From: JBLNBU01 sp050260215
GTDB lineage: Bacteria; Pseudomonadota; Alphaproteobacteria; Rhodospirillales; Magnetospirillaceae
Direction of reading: 5' to 3'
DNA: 7,392 nucleotides
NCBI GenBank assembly: GCA_050260215.1
Contig: JBLNBU010000189.1
Coordinates: 1-7,392 of the forward strand
Shown: positions 1 to 5,658 of the stretch, piece by piece
Layout of the letters: the number at the start of each line of letters is the position of its first letter
How positions within the stretch are numbered: position 1 is the first letter of the stretch
Notes under the pieces: model-generated
The model's database searches: none
What the model was told of the DNA's origin: nothing
The model's input: only the letters and a program-made list of their open reading frames with translations
Made by a program: the position numbers and the translations under genes

Positions 1-820
1 GTCCCGCCAGCTCGCGAATGGGGGCGAAATCGGGGACCGGGCGCAGCTCCTGGGGTTGCGCATGGTTGCCGGTGGGCTCGGCCACCCAGCCGTCGCCGCT
101 GCGGTGCAGGCGGAATTCGCCGCCGCAGGGCCGGCAGTGGTGCAGCATGCCGTCCTCGAGCCCGTGGGTGGGGATGACCGGGCCGCAATAGGGGCATTCG
201 GCCAGCCTGGCGCCGTCCAGGCTGTGGCCAACCACGTGGTCCAGCCGTCCGGCGCGGGCCAGGCCCAGGAAGCGGGGCAACAGCGCGGCGTCGAACTGGC
301 GCCCCGCCTCGCCGTCCAGCAGGTCGCAGGCCTTGCCCACCGCCATGCCGCGCCGATAGGGCCTGGTGCTGGTCATGGCATCGAAGGTGTCGGAAATGGC
401 TACGATGCGGGCGACCAGGGGGATCTCGTCTCCCGCCAGCCCCTCAGGGTAACCGGCGCCGTCCGGTCGCTCGTGGTGGAAGATCACGGCGTCCAGGGCC
501 AAGGGGCCCAGGGGGTGCTCGGACAACAGCGAGCTGCCGATCTCCGGGTGGGTCTTGATCACCGCATATTCGTCGTCGGTAAGTTTGCCCGGCTTGTTGA
601 GGATGGCGTCGGGAACGCCCACCTTGCCCAGGTCGTGCAGGAAGCCGCCCAGCGCCACCAGGGACACCTGGTCGGTGGGCATGCCGGCGTCCTCGGCCAG
701 CAGGCGCGAGAACTGCGCCACCCGCCACAGGTGCCCGCCGGTGTAGGGGTCGCGCGCCTCGACCACCGACCCCATCACCAACAGCGAGGTCAGCAGCTTC
801 CTGTCGATGTCCAGACGCAT
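1..820 (-). CDS. HD-GYP domain protein (putative c-di-GMP phosphodiesterase) with C-terminal zinc-ribbon-like module, 3' end missing
   Basis: HD-GYP proteins hydrolyse cyclic di-GMP at a di- or tri-iron/metal site in the cytoplasm. 273 residues are visible; the frame is open to the left edge, so the C-terminus lies outside. The HD-GYP domain fills about residues 10-195 with its signature set intact: GGH at 28-30, HDLGKVG from H62-D63, THPEIG at H91, HHERPDGAGYP at 115-125, and SDTFDAMTSTRPYR at 143-156. There is no sensory or receiver domain before it. After the domain come CPYCG (C209, C212) and CRPCG (C229, C232), spaced like a zinc ribbon. The ATG at 818-820 is preceded by an AAGGGGAG-type Shine-Dalgarno. 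The gene follows the GFA-family gene by 34 bases on the same strand and may be co-transcribed with it. Domain assignment is firm; activity on c-di-GMP and zinc binding are inferred. Confidence 0.9.
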   Translation of the reverse strand, partial: MRLDIDRKLLTSLLVMGSVVEARDPYTGGHLWRVAQFSRLLAEDAGMPTDQVSLVALGGFLHDLGKVGVPDAILNKPGKLTDDEYAVIKTHPEIGSSLLSEHPLGPLALDAVIFHHERPDGAGYPEGLAGDEIPLVARIVAISDTFDAMTSTRPYRRGMAVGKACDLLDGEAGRQFDAALLPRFLGLARAGRLDHVVGHSLDGARLAECPYCGPVIPTHGLEDGMLHHCRPCGGEFRLHRSGDGWVAEPTGNHAQPQELRPVPDFAPIRELAG

Positions 821-854
821 GACCGGGCTCCCCTTTGGACGGGACGGCCCTGCC

Positions 855-1262
855 CTATCGCGGACCTCCCGGAGAGTCACCTGGGAATTGGGGGCCGTGC
901 TCTTCAAGATGGAACCACGGCAGCCGCGACGAAGTCCAGATCTGGTAAATGGGCTCGGTGGCGGTGGGGTCATCCAGGCTGGCGATGGTGACGTCGATGG
1001 TGTCGGGCGCCCCGTCGTATTCGAAGGTCAGCGCGGTGCCGCAGGCCGAACAATGCCGGCGCACCGCCCGGTCGCTGGCGCGGAACGGATCGGCCCGGCC
1101 CTTGACGAACCGGAAGTCCGAGCGCCTGAACGCCGCCCAGGCCACCACGGGGGCGCCGGCGGCGCGCTGGCACATCCGGCAATGGCAGTATCCCGCCGAC
1201 AACGGTTCGCCCTCGGCGCGGTAGCGTACCGCGCCGCACAGGCATCCGCCTTCATAGATCAT
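855..1262 (-). CDS. GFA-family zinc-binding protein (glutathione-dependent formaldehyde-activating enzyme/centromere protein V-like)
   Basis: This 135-residue protein has the complete seven-cysteine pattern of the GFA (Gfa/CENP-V-like) fold: C7-x-C9, C26-x-C28-xx-C31 and C71-xx-C74, which in the family bind two zinc ions. A typical family tail follows, with IWTSSRLPWF at about 107-116. The founding member speeds addition of glutathione to formaldehyde, but most homologues of this size have no proven substrate, so the formaldehyde role should not be assumed. Length is normal. A longer in-frame ATG at 1334 exists, but the start at 1262 puts the conserved GGCLCGAVRY motif near the N-terminus and has a GGAGAG site five bases upstream. 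It lies 84 bases after the EamA transporter gene and 34 bases before the HD-GYP gene, all on one strand. Confidence 0.88.
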   Translation of the reverse strand: MIYEGGCLCGAVRYRAEGEPLSAGYCHCRMCQRAAGAPVVAWAAFRRSDFRFVKGRADPFRASDRAVRRHCSACGTALTFEYDGAPDTIDVTIASLDDPTATEPIYQIWTSSRLPWFHLEEHGPQFPGDSPGGPR

Positions 1263-1267
1263 GTACG

Positions 1268-1273
1268 CTCTCC
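1268..1273 (-). promoter_or_regulatory. Ribosome binding site of the GFA-family gene
   Basis: GGAGAG on the minus strand, five bases before the ATG at 1260-1262. It favours this start over the upstream in-frame ATG at 1334, which would add 24 residues with no family similarity. Confidence 0.6.
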
Positions 1274-1346
1274 GGCCTGGCCATTGGTGCTGCCTGGGCA
1301 TGTCGCGGCGGGGCTGGCTGCGGGCAATCCCCAAGAAGAGGGACGG

Positions 1347-2225
1347 CTAGCGGCGCACCACCATCGCCACACCGACGGCGACCGCCGCCATGCCGGCAAG
1401 GGCGGTGGCGCCCAGGGCCTCGTCGAACAGCAGCCAGGCGAACAGGGCGGTGACCGGCGGCACCAGATAGAACAGGCTGGCGACGCGGGCGGCCTCGCCC
1501 ATGCGGATCAGCGTCATCAGCAGGCTGATGGCGCCCACCGACAGCACCAGCACCAGCCAGGCCATGGCGCCAATGAAGGCCGGGGTCCAGGCGATGTGCA
1601 TGGTCTCGGTCGCCGCCGCCAGCGGCAGGGTGGCGGCCAAGGCGGCGGCATACTGGATCACCGTACCGGTGCGCAGGTCCATGCCGGTGCAAAAGCGCTT
1701 CTGGTACAGCGTGCCGGCGGTGATCCCGGCCAGCGCGGCGGCGGCGGCGGCCACGCCGCCCCAGCCGAAGCCGTCGAACGACGCCCCTGTCAGCCGGGTT
1801 GACAGCACCAGCCCCACCCCGGCCAGGCCCAGCAGCAGCCCGCCCCACTGCCGGCCGGTGACCTGCTCGCCCAGCAGCCGCCCGGCAACCACCGCGGTCA
1901 GCAGCGGCTGCAGCCCGACCAGCAGGGCTGTCAGGCCCGACGGCACCCCGGCGTGGATGGCGCCGAAGACGCCGCCCAGGTAGATGGCATGGACCAGCAG
2001 CCCCGACACCGCCACGTGCCCGGCCAGGGCCGGCGACCCCGGCCACGGCGCCCGGCTGACCAGGGCAAAAGGCAGCAGCAGCGCGATCACCAGGGCGAAG
2101 CGCAGGGCCAGGAAGGTGAAGGGCTCGGCATAGGGCAAGCCGTACTTGGCACCGATGAAGCCGGTGCTCCACAGCACGACGAAGGCCGCCGGCATGGCGG
2201 CCGCCCAGCGATGGGCGTGGCTCAA
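1347..2225 (-). CDS. EamA/DMT superfamily membrane transporter
   Basis: A 292-residue inner-membrane protein with about ten hydrophobic segments arranged as two EamA repeats, the usual length and layout of drug/metabolite transporters (RhaT/YdcZ-like). The first repeat opens with FVVLWSTGFIGAKYGL near residues 15-30, a common DMT signature. It continues with a GLQPLLTAVVAG segment followed by GEQVTGRQWGGLLLGLAGV, typical of the end of an EamA repeat. The second repeat has the matching LVPPVTALFAWLLFDEAL segment near the C-terminus. The substrate cannot be told from sequence. I place the start at a TTG (2223-2225) rather than the internal ATG at 2195: it has a GGAAAG site five bases upstream and its TTGA overlaps the stop of the 73-residue membrane protein gene, suggesting translational coupling. 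An ATG further upstream at 2339 lies inside that neighbour and is unlikely. Confidence 0.88.
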   Translation of the reverse strand: MSHAHRWAAAMPAAFVVLWSTGFIGAKYGLPYAEPFTFLALRFALVIALLLPFALVSRAPWPGSPALAGHVAVSGLLVHAIYLGGVFGAIHAGVPSGLTALLVGLQPLLTAVVAGRLLGEQVTGRQWGGLLLGLAGVGLVLSTRLTGASFDGFGWGGVAAAAAALAGITAGTLYQKRFCTGMDLRTGTVIQYAAALAATLPLAAATETMHIAWTPAFIGAMAWLVLVLSVGAISLLMTLIRMGEAARVASLFYLVPPVTALFAWLLFDEALGATALAGMAAVAVGVAMVVRR

Positions 2226-2443
2226 GAGTTCTTTCCGCCCTCGGACCCGAAGCCCCACAGCGGATAGGTCGAGATCATCCACACCACCAGGCCGACGAAG
2301 CCGGCGGCCTTGGGCGACATGCCGAAGCGCGGCAGCCACACAAGCAGGGCCATGCCGATGGCGAAGCCGAGACCGACACTGATGGCCGCGATCACGTGGC
2401 GGGGCAGTCGGCGCCGCCCGGGCGGCTGGTCTTCGGCGGTCAT
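2222..2443 (-). CDS. Small two-helix membrane protein, unknown function
   Basis: A 73-residue protein I do not recognise. It has a basic, proline-rich N-terminus (about 1-16, with GRRRLPR), then two hydrophobic stretches at about 17-37 and 46-64 separated by RFGMSPK, and a short polar tail. By the positive-inside rule the basic N-terminus should be cytoplasmic, giving a hairpin with both ends inside. The ATG at 2441-2443 has a strong GGAGAAG Shine-Dalgarno upstream. The same frame stays open far upstream (to 2893), but that stretch is arginine- and glycine-rich shadow of the neighbouring gene. Its stop overlaps the TTG start of the transporter gene, so the two are probably made together; whether this protein assists the transporter is only a guess. 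Confidence 0.72.
   Translation of the reverse strand: MTAEDQPPGRRRLPRHVIAAISVGLGFAIGMALLVWLPRFGMSPKAAGFVGLVVWMISTYPLWGFGSEGGKNS
2231..2236 (-). promoter_or_regulatory. Ribosome binding site supporting a TTG start for the EamA transporter
   Basis: GGAAAG on the minus strand, five bases before the TTG at 2223-2225 and inside the last codons of the upstream gene. No comparable site precedes the ATG at 2193-2195, where the upstream bases are GCGGCCGCC. Confidence 0.5.
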
Positions 2444-2502
2444 GGCTCTTCTCCGGCTATTGCGGCCGCAAGCATAGCCGTCCCCGCGCGCCTCCGCCAG
2501 CG

Positions 2503-3423
2503 TCAGCGCTTCGGCTTCAGGTGCTTGTGCACCGCCTGGCGTGAAATGCCCAGTTCCTTGCCGATGCGGGCCAGCGACCAGTCGGGGTGCTGCTCCCTGA
2601 GCCGCCGGGCGCGGTCCTTGGTTCCGTCGCCGCGACGCAGCGGTACGCCGCTGTCGGCCAGGCGGACCACGTCGGCGGCCAGCACCCGGTAGCCGCTGCC
2701 GTCGTCGCCGCCCCGGCCGACCCAGTATTCCAGCCTGGCGGCCACATCGGCCAGCGAACGGGCCGGCTGGCGCGACCGCCACAGTTCCTCGACCACCTTG
2801 CGCCGCGCCGCGCAGGCGGTGGGCAGCGATCCGGTGCCATCGCAGCCGAACGCGGCCTCGATCTCGGCCAGGCGGGCCTCCCAGCGCAGGCACTCGGCGC
2901 GCGCCTCGGCCACCGAGACCGGCAACGGCAGGGCGGCCGAGACCACCTCGCGCAGGGGCTCGGGCACCTCGTGCCAGTCAACCATCCAGCCGGCCAGCGG
3001 CGCATAGGGGTCGAACTGGCCGTCGGGGCCGGGCTCGCCCAGCCCGGCGGCAGCCTCGATCAGGGCCAGCTCGGTGTCCGTGGGACGGGTTATGTCGGGT
3101 TCGACCTCGGGCGGCAGCGGGGCCGGAGCACGGCGTGCCCGGGCGGCACGGATCAGGGAACCGGGCTCGTCGGCCTCCTCGCGCAGGCGGAGCGACAGCA
3201 TGGCGCCGTGGACGCGGTCGGGGGTGCGGGCCTCCATGCGCCGCGCCAGCAGGTCCATGCCGGCCTTGTAGCTGCCCCACTCGCGCTCGCAGAAATTCAT
3301 GGCGCGTTCCAGCGCCTCGCCCTGCTCCGCCTCGTCCTCGGATTCGAACGACTCGACCATGGCCTGCAGGCGGTCGAGCGACTTTTCCTCGCGCCCCGGC
3401 GCCATCAACTCCAGCAGATCCAT
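2503..3423 (-). CDS. Hypothetical protein with C-terminal helix-turn-helix
   Basis: A 306-residue soluble protein whose family I do not recognise. Residues about 271-303 form a plausible helix-turn-helix: RARRLREQHPDWSLARIGKE followed by LGISRQAVHKHLK, where 293-303 would be the recognition helix. This resembles Hin-recombinase-like or sigma-region-4-like helices, so DNA binding is likely. The N-terminal part (1-95) is charged and probably helical; residues 98-115 are a proline/alanine-rich linker; about 115-260 is a second, mixed region with several tryptophans (W146, W150, W181, W215, W234). No catalytic motif is evident. The ATG at 3421-3423 has a GGAGGGG Shine-Dalgarno close upstream. The gene lies 70 bases after the 117-residue gene and 59 bases before the small membrane protein gene on the same strand. 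It could be a regulator, but no operator is visible. Confidence 0.75.
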   Translation of the reverse strand: MDLLELMAPGREEKSLDRLQAMVESFESEDEAEQGEALERAMNFCEREWGSYKAGMDLLARRMEARTPDRVHGAMLSLRLREEADEPGSLIRAARARRAPAPLPPEVEPDITRPTDTELALIEAAAGLGEPGPDGQFDPYAPLAGWMVDWHEVPEPLREVVSAALPLPVSVAEARAECLRWEARLAEIEAAFGCDGTGSLPTACAARRKVVEELWRSRQPARSLADVAARLEYWVGRGGDDGSGYRVLAADVVRLADSGVPLRRGDGTKDRARRLREQHPDWSLARIGKELGISRQAVHKHLKPKR

Positions 3424-3493
3424 TGCCCCTCCGCGTCAATGCTGCGGTTGACACCCGGCTTAAGCAAAAGCGCGGCCGACCTTCCGGCGCCGC

Positions 3494-3847
3494 TCACTTC
3501 ACCAGTGCGTTGGGGTCCTGCCAGTCCGCAGTCTTGCACTTGAACACGTAGCCGACGGTGAAGCCCACCTCGGTCTCGTAGATCGAGCAGACATACACCA
3601 GGCCTCGCTCGACGTACATGGCGCCGTGGGAAATGTCGGCGCGCTTGCACCGGTGCTCGATCAGTTTCAGGCGGTCATGGCCGAAGCGGCCGGGCGCCGA
3701 ACCGAAATAGTCGGCGATCTGGTCGGCGCAACGCAGGGCACCGTTGATCCGGACACGCTGAACCAGGTCGAAGGCCTTCTTGCCCATGGCCTGGCATTCC
3801 TCCTTCGTCGGAATGACGACCTTTTCCTCTTCCGCCTCGTCGCTCAT
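3494..3847 (-). CDS. Hypothetical protein, 117 residues, unrecognised
   Basis: A small soluble protein with no family I can name. It begins with a very acidic stretch (MSDEAEEEKVV), followed by a probable helical region (about 15-48) and a C-terminal half rich in beta-type residues (GAMYVERGLVYVCSIYETEV at 76-95, then GFTVGYVFKCK). Five cysteines are scattered at 18, 40, 67, 87 and 104 without a CxxC pair. There is no signal peptide or membrane segment. I place the start at the ATG at 3845-3847: upstream in-frame sequence up to 4375 is antisense to the hemerythrin-like gene and is not credible. The Shine-Dalgarno is weak (GGATGGGTG about nine bases away). It is divergent from the hemerythrin-like gene across 126 bases and could share control with it, or lead the downstream left-hand genes. 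Confidence 0.65.
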   Translation of the reverse strand: MSDEAEEEKVVIPTKEECQAMGKKAFDLVQRVRINGALRCADQIADYFGSAPGRFGHDRLKLIEHRCKRADISHGAMYVERGLVYVCSIYETEVGFTVGYVFKCKTADWQDPNALVK

Positions 3848-3879
3848 AGCATCACACCCATCCGAACTATGCCCATTGC

Positions 3880-3909
3880 TGAATACCCGCAGGCGCCGCG
3901 GATGGTCAA
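3880..3909 (-). promoter_or_regulatory. Possible promoter for the 117-residue gene
   Basis: On the minus strand TTGACC (3904-3909) is a good -35 match, followed after 18 bases by TATTCA (3880-3885), a poor -10. It lies in the 126-base gap (3848-3973) between the divergent genes, 32 bases upstream of the start. Weak evidence; I found no clear counterpart for the plus-strand gene in this gap. Confidence 0.25.
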
Positions 3910-3973
3910 TACGGCCTTTACCTCTGGGCTCCGACCGGAAGAAAATGGCCCGCATCCCCTGCGGGAGGTTCCG

Positions 3974-4417
3974 ATGAACAGGTCGCGTTCGCCCCAGTTC
4001 GCCTGGAAAGCCAGCATGAGCGTCGGCGTGCCCGAGTTCGACGACGACCATCGCGGCTTCATCGACGCCGTCGACGCCATCGTCACGGCCTTGGACGCCC
4101 ACGACCCCCAGGTGGCCGAGCGTCGCTGCGTCGCCCTCATCGCCGCCCTTCGCGACCACGCCGTACGTGAAACCGAATTCCTGCGCCGCAACGGATTCCC
4201 CGACCTGGACCTGATCGTCGGCACCCACTCGTGGACGCAGGAACGCTTCACCAACCTGCTGGACGAAATCCGCCAAGGCAGTGCCAGTGCCCGCGCCACG
4301 GCGGCCGAGCTGGGCGACACGCTGATCAACTACCTGCTCAAGGGCGACGCCAATTTCCGCGGCTTCGTCGAACACCTGGGCGACCGCATGGTGCCCCTGC
4401 CCCCGCTAAGGCGATGA
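3974..4417 (+). CDS. Hemerythrin-like protein with an incomplete di-iron site
   Basis: A 147-residue single-domain protein of the bacteriohemerythrin type, a four-helix bundle that normally binds O2 at a non-haem di-iron centre. The family opening is present: W11, then SVGV at 16-19 and FDDDH ending in H26. H62 and E66 (HAVRE) match the second helix, H85 lies in GTHSWTQ, and D125 ends LINYLLKGD. Against the usual H, HxxxE, HxxxH, HxxxxD pattern, two histidines are replaced: Q89 for the second His of HxxxH and Y120 for the His five residues before the Asp. The bridging acids and the H26/H62 pair remain, so one iron site is intact and the other is stripped. The ATG at 3974 has GGGAGGT five bases upstream; the longer in-frame ORF from 3626 is antisense to another gene. 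It is monocistronic with a terminator after it. Fold is likely; oxygen binding is doubtful. Confidence 0.87.
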   Translation: MNRSRSPQFAWKASMSVGVPEFDDDHRGFIDAVDAIVTALDAHDPQVAERRCVALIAALRDHAVRETEFLRRNGFPDLDLIVGTHSWTQERFTNLLDEIRQGSASARATAAELGDTLINYLLKGDANFRGFVEHLGDRMVPLPPLRR

Positions 4418-4422
4418 AAAAA

Positions 4423-4451
4423 GGGGCTGGCCGCAGCCAACCCCTTGTTTT
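4423..4451. terminator. Bidirectional rho-independent terminator between hemerythrin-like gene and tRNA-Lys
   Basis: A nine-pair stem (4423-4431 with 4436-4444) encloses the loop CGCA. On the plus strand the stem has one C-A mismatch and is followed by TTGTTTT (4445-4451); on the minus strand the same position is a G-U wobble and the stem is followed by six T (complement of the A run at 4417-4422). It therefore serves both the plus-strand hemerythrin-like gene, whose stop it directly follows, and the minus-strand tRNA gene, and should be stronger in the tRNA direction. Confidence 0.8.
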
Positions 4452-4462
4452 CCAACGGATCT

Positions 4463-4538
4463 TGGTGAGCGCGCTGGGACTCGAACCCAGGGCCTACTGA
4501 TTAAAAGTCAGTTGCTCTACCGACTGAGCTACGCGCTC
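4463..4538 (-). tRNA. tRNA-Lys, anticodon UUU
   Basis: A 76-base tRNA with a complete cloverleaf. The acceptor stem is GAGCGCG paired with CGCGCTC, the discriminator base is A, and CCA is encoded (complement of 4463-4465). The D arm reads GCTCAGTCGGTAGAGC. The anticodon arm is ACTGA-CTTTTAA-TCAGT with anticodon TTT, which reads AAA and AAG lysine codons. The variable loop has five bases, and the T arm is CTGGG-TTCGAGT-CCCAG. It has its own promoter just upstream and the terminator at 4423-4451 downstream, and lies 59 bases after the stop of the secreted cyclophilin gene on the same strand. Confidence 0.97.
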
Positions 4539-4557
4539 CCAGAGCCGAAGGGCGCCC

Positions 4558-4586
4558 ACCATAGAAAGGTGCGCCGCCCCCGTCAA
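4558..4586 (-). promoter_or_regulatory. Sigma70-type promoter of tRNA-Lys
   Basis: On the minus strand TTGACG (4581-4586) and TATGGT (4558-4563) are separated by exactly 17 bases. Transcription would begin near 4551, about 12 bases before the mature tRNA. The bases just after the -10 are GGGCGCCC, a GC-rich discriminator of the kind found at stringently controlled stable-RNA promoters; ppGpp control is inferred. The -35 begins 11 bases after the cyclophilin stop. Confidence 0.7.
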
Positions 4587-4597
4587 TCCGCCATCAC

Positions 4598-5134
4598 CTA
4601 CTGGGCCATGCGGGCGCGAATCAGCTTGTCGGGCTTGGACACGATGCCGTTGTCGCTGGGATCGCCCTTCTTGATTCGCTCGACCGCGTCCATGCCTTCA
4701 GTCACCTGGCCGACCACGGTATAGCGGCCGTCCAGGCTGGGCGAGGAGCCCAGCATGATGAAGAACTGCGAGTCGGCGCTGTTGGGATCGGCCGAGCGGG
4801 CCATGCCGACCACGCCGCGCACGAACGGCTCGCCCGAGAACTCGGCCGGCAGTTTGACGCCGGAACCGCCGGTGCCGGTGCCCGTCGGGTCGCCGCCCTG
4901 GGCCATGAAGCCGGCGATGACGCGGTGGAACGGCGTGCCGTCATAGAAGCCTTTCTTGACCAGCTCCTTGATGCGGGCCACGTGCACCGGGGCCAGGTCG
5001 GGGCGCAGCTGGATGGTCACCGGGCCGGCGGGCAGCTCCAGGATCAGGGTATTGGCGTCGGCGGCAACGGCCGGAGTGAAGGCCGCCATCACCAGTGCGG
5101 CGACGGCGAAGGCCAGGGTCTTCAGCAGCTTCAT
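4598..5134 (-). CDS. ppiA: Exported cyclophilin-type peptidyl-prolyl cis-trans isomerase
   Basis: Catalyses cis-trans isomerisation of X-Pro bonds during protein folding, here probably in the periplasm. The 178-residue protein begins with a signal peptide (MKLLKTL, a hydrophobic core to about 20, and AVA-AD with likely cleavage after A24). The cyclophilin domain fills the rest. FHRVIAGFMAQGGDP (69-83) carries the residues that match catalytic R55, F60, M61 and Q63 of human cyclophilin A (R71, F76, M77, Q79), and SADSQFFI (119-126) is another family motif. S133 sits where cyclophilin A has W121. The ATG at 5132-5134 is 11 bases after the stop of the neighbouring cyclophilin; AAGGAG lies rather far upstream (14 bases), and an in-frame GTG at 5149 is a possible alternative giving five more residues. 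The gene symbol rests on class and location, not orthology. Last gene of the gyrA-coaD-cyclophilin run. Confidence 0.92.
   Translation of the reverse strand: MKLLKTLAFAVAALVMAAFTPAVAADANTLILELPAGPVTIQLRPDLAPVHVARIKELVKKGFYDGTPFHRVIAGFMAQGGDPTGTGTGGSGVKLPAEFSGEPFVRGVVGMARSADPNSADSQFFIMLGSSPSLDGRYTVVGQVTEGMDAVERIKKGDPSDNGIVSKPDKLIRARMAQ
4754..4782. repeat. 29-base exact direct repeat, copy in the exported cyclophilin gene
   Basis: Identical to 5314-5342 in the neighbouring cyclophilin gene and in the same orientation. It encodes the shared motif SADSQFFIM, so it reflects paralogy plus identical codon choice. Confidence 0.85.
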
Positions 5135-5145
5135 GGGACTGTGGC

Positions 5146-5625
<480 letters not shown>

Positions 5626-5629
5626 CGCT

Positions 5630-5635
5630 TCCTCC
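5630..5635 (-). promoter_or_regulatory. Ribosome binding site supporting the GTG start of the cytoplasmic cyclophilin
   Basis: GGAGGA on the minus strand, four bases before the GTG at 5623-5625. No ATG in this frame lies near it; the first internal ATG codons are inside the conserved domain. Confidence 0.7.
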
Positions 5636-5658
5636 GAGGTTGGGCGATGCGAAGGCCG

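Noticed and set aside
56..991. 311-residue plus-strand ORF over the HD-GYP gene
   Set aside because: Antisense shadow; the minus strand has all HD-GYP motifs in one continuous frame that is open to the left edge.
807..1802. 331-residue plus-strand ORF over the GFA and EamA genes
   Set aside because: Low-complexity Gly/His/Gln/Arg sequence antisense to two well-recognised families.
2444..2893. 150-residue N-terminal extension of the small membrane protein
   Set aside because: Arg/Gly-rich shadow of the helix-turn-helix protein gene in another frame; the ATG at 2443 has its own strong ribosome site.
2587..3543. 318-residue plus-strand ORF opposite the helix-turn-helix protein gene
   Set aside because: Composition is typical of GC-rich antisense shadow (Gly, Gln, Ala, His and Arg rich, no domain). 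The minus-strand frame has a good ribosome site and a recognisable DNA-binding segment.
3626..3973. N-terminal extension of the hemerythrin-like protein by 116 residues
   Set aside because: It lies antisense to the 117-residue gene, lacks family similarity, and the ATG at 3974 has a strong ribosome site placing the hemerythrin domain at the start.
4463..4538. tRNA-Lys as an integration site for a mobile element
   Set aside because: No partial duplicate of the tRNA 3' end, integrase or phage gene is visible on either side within the window.
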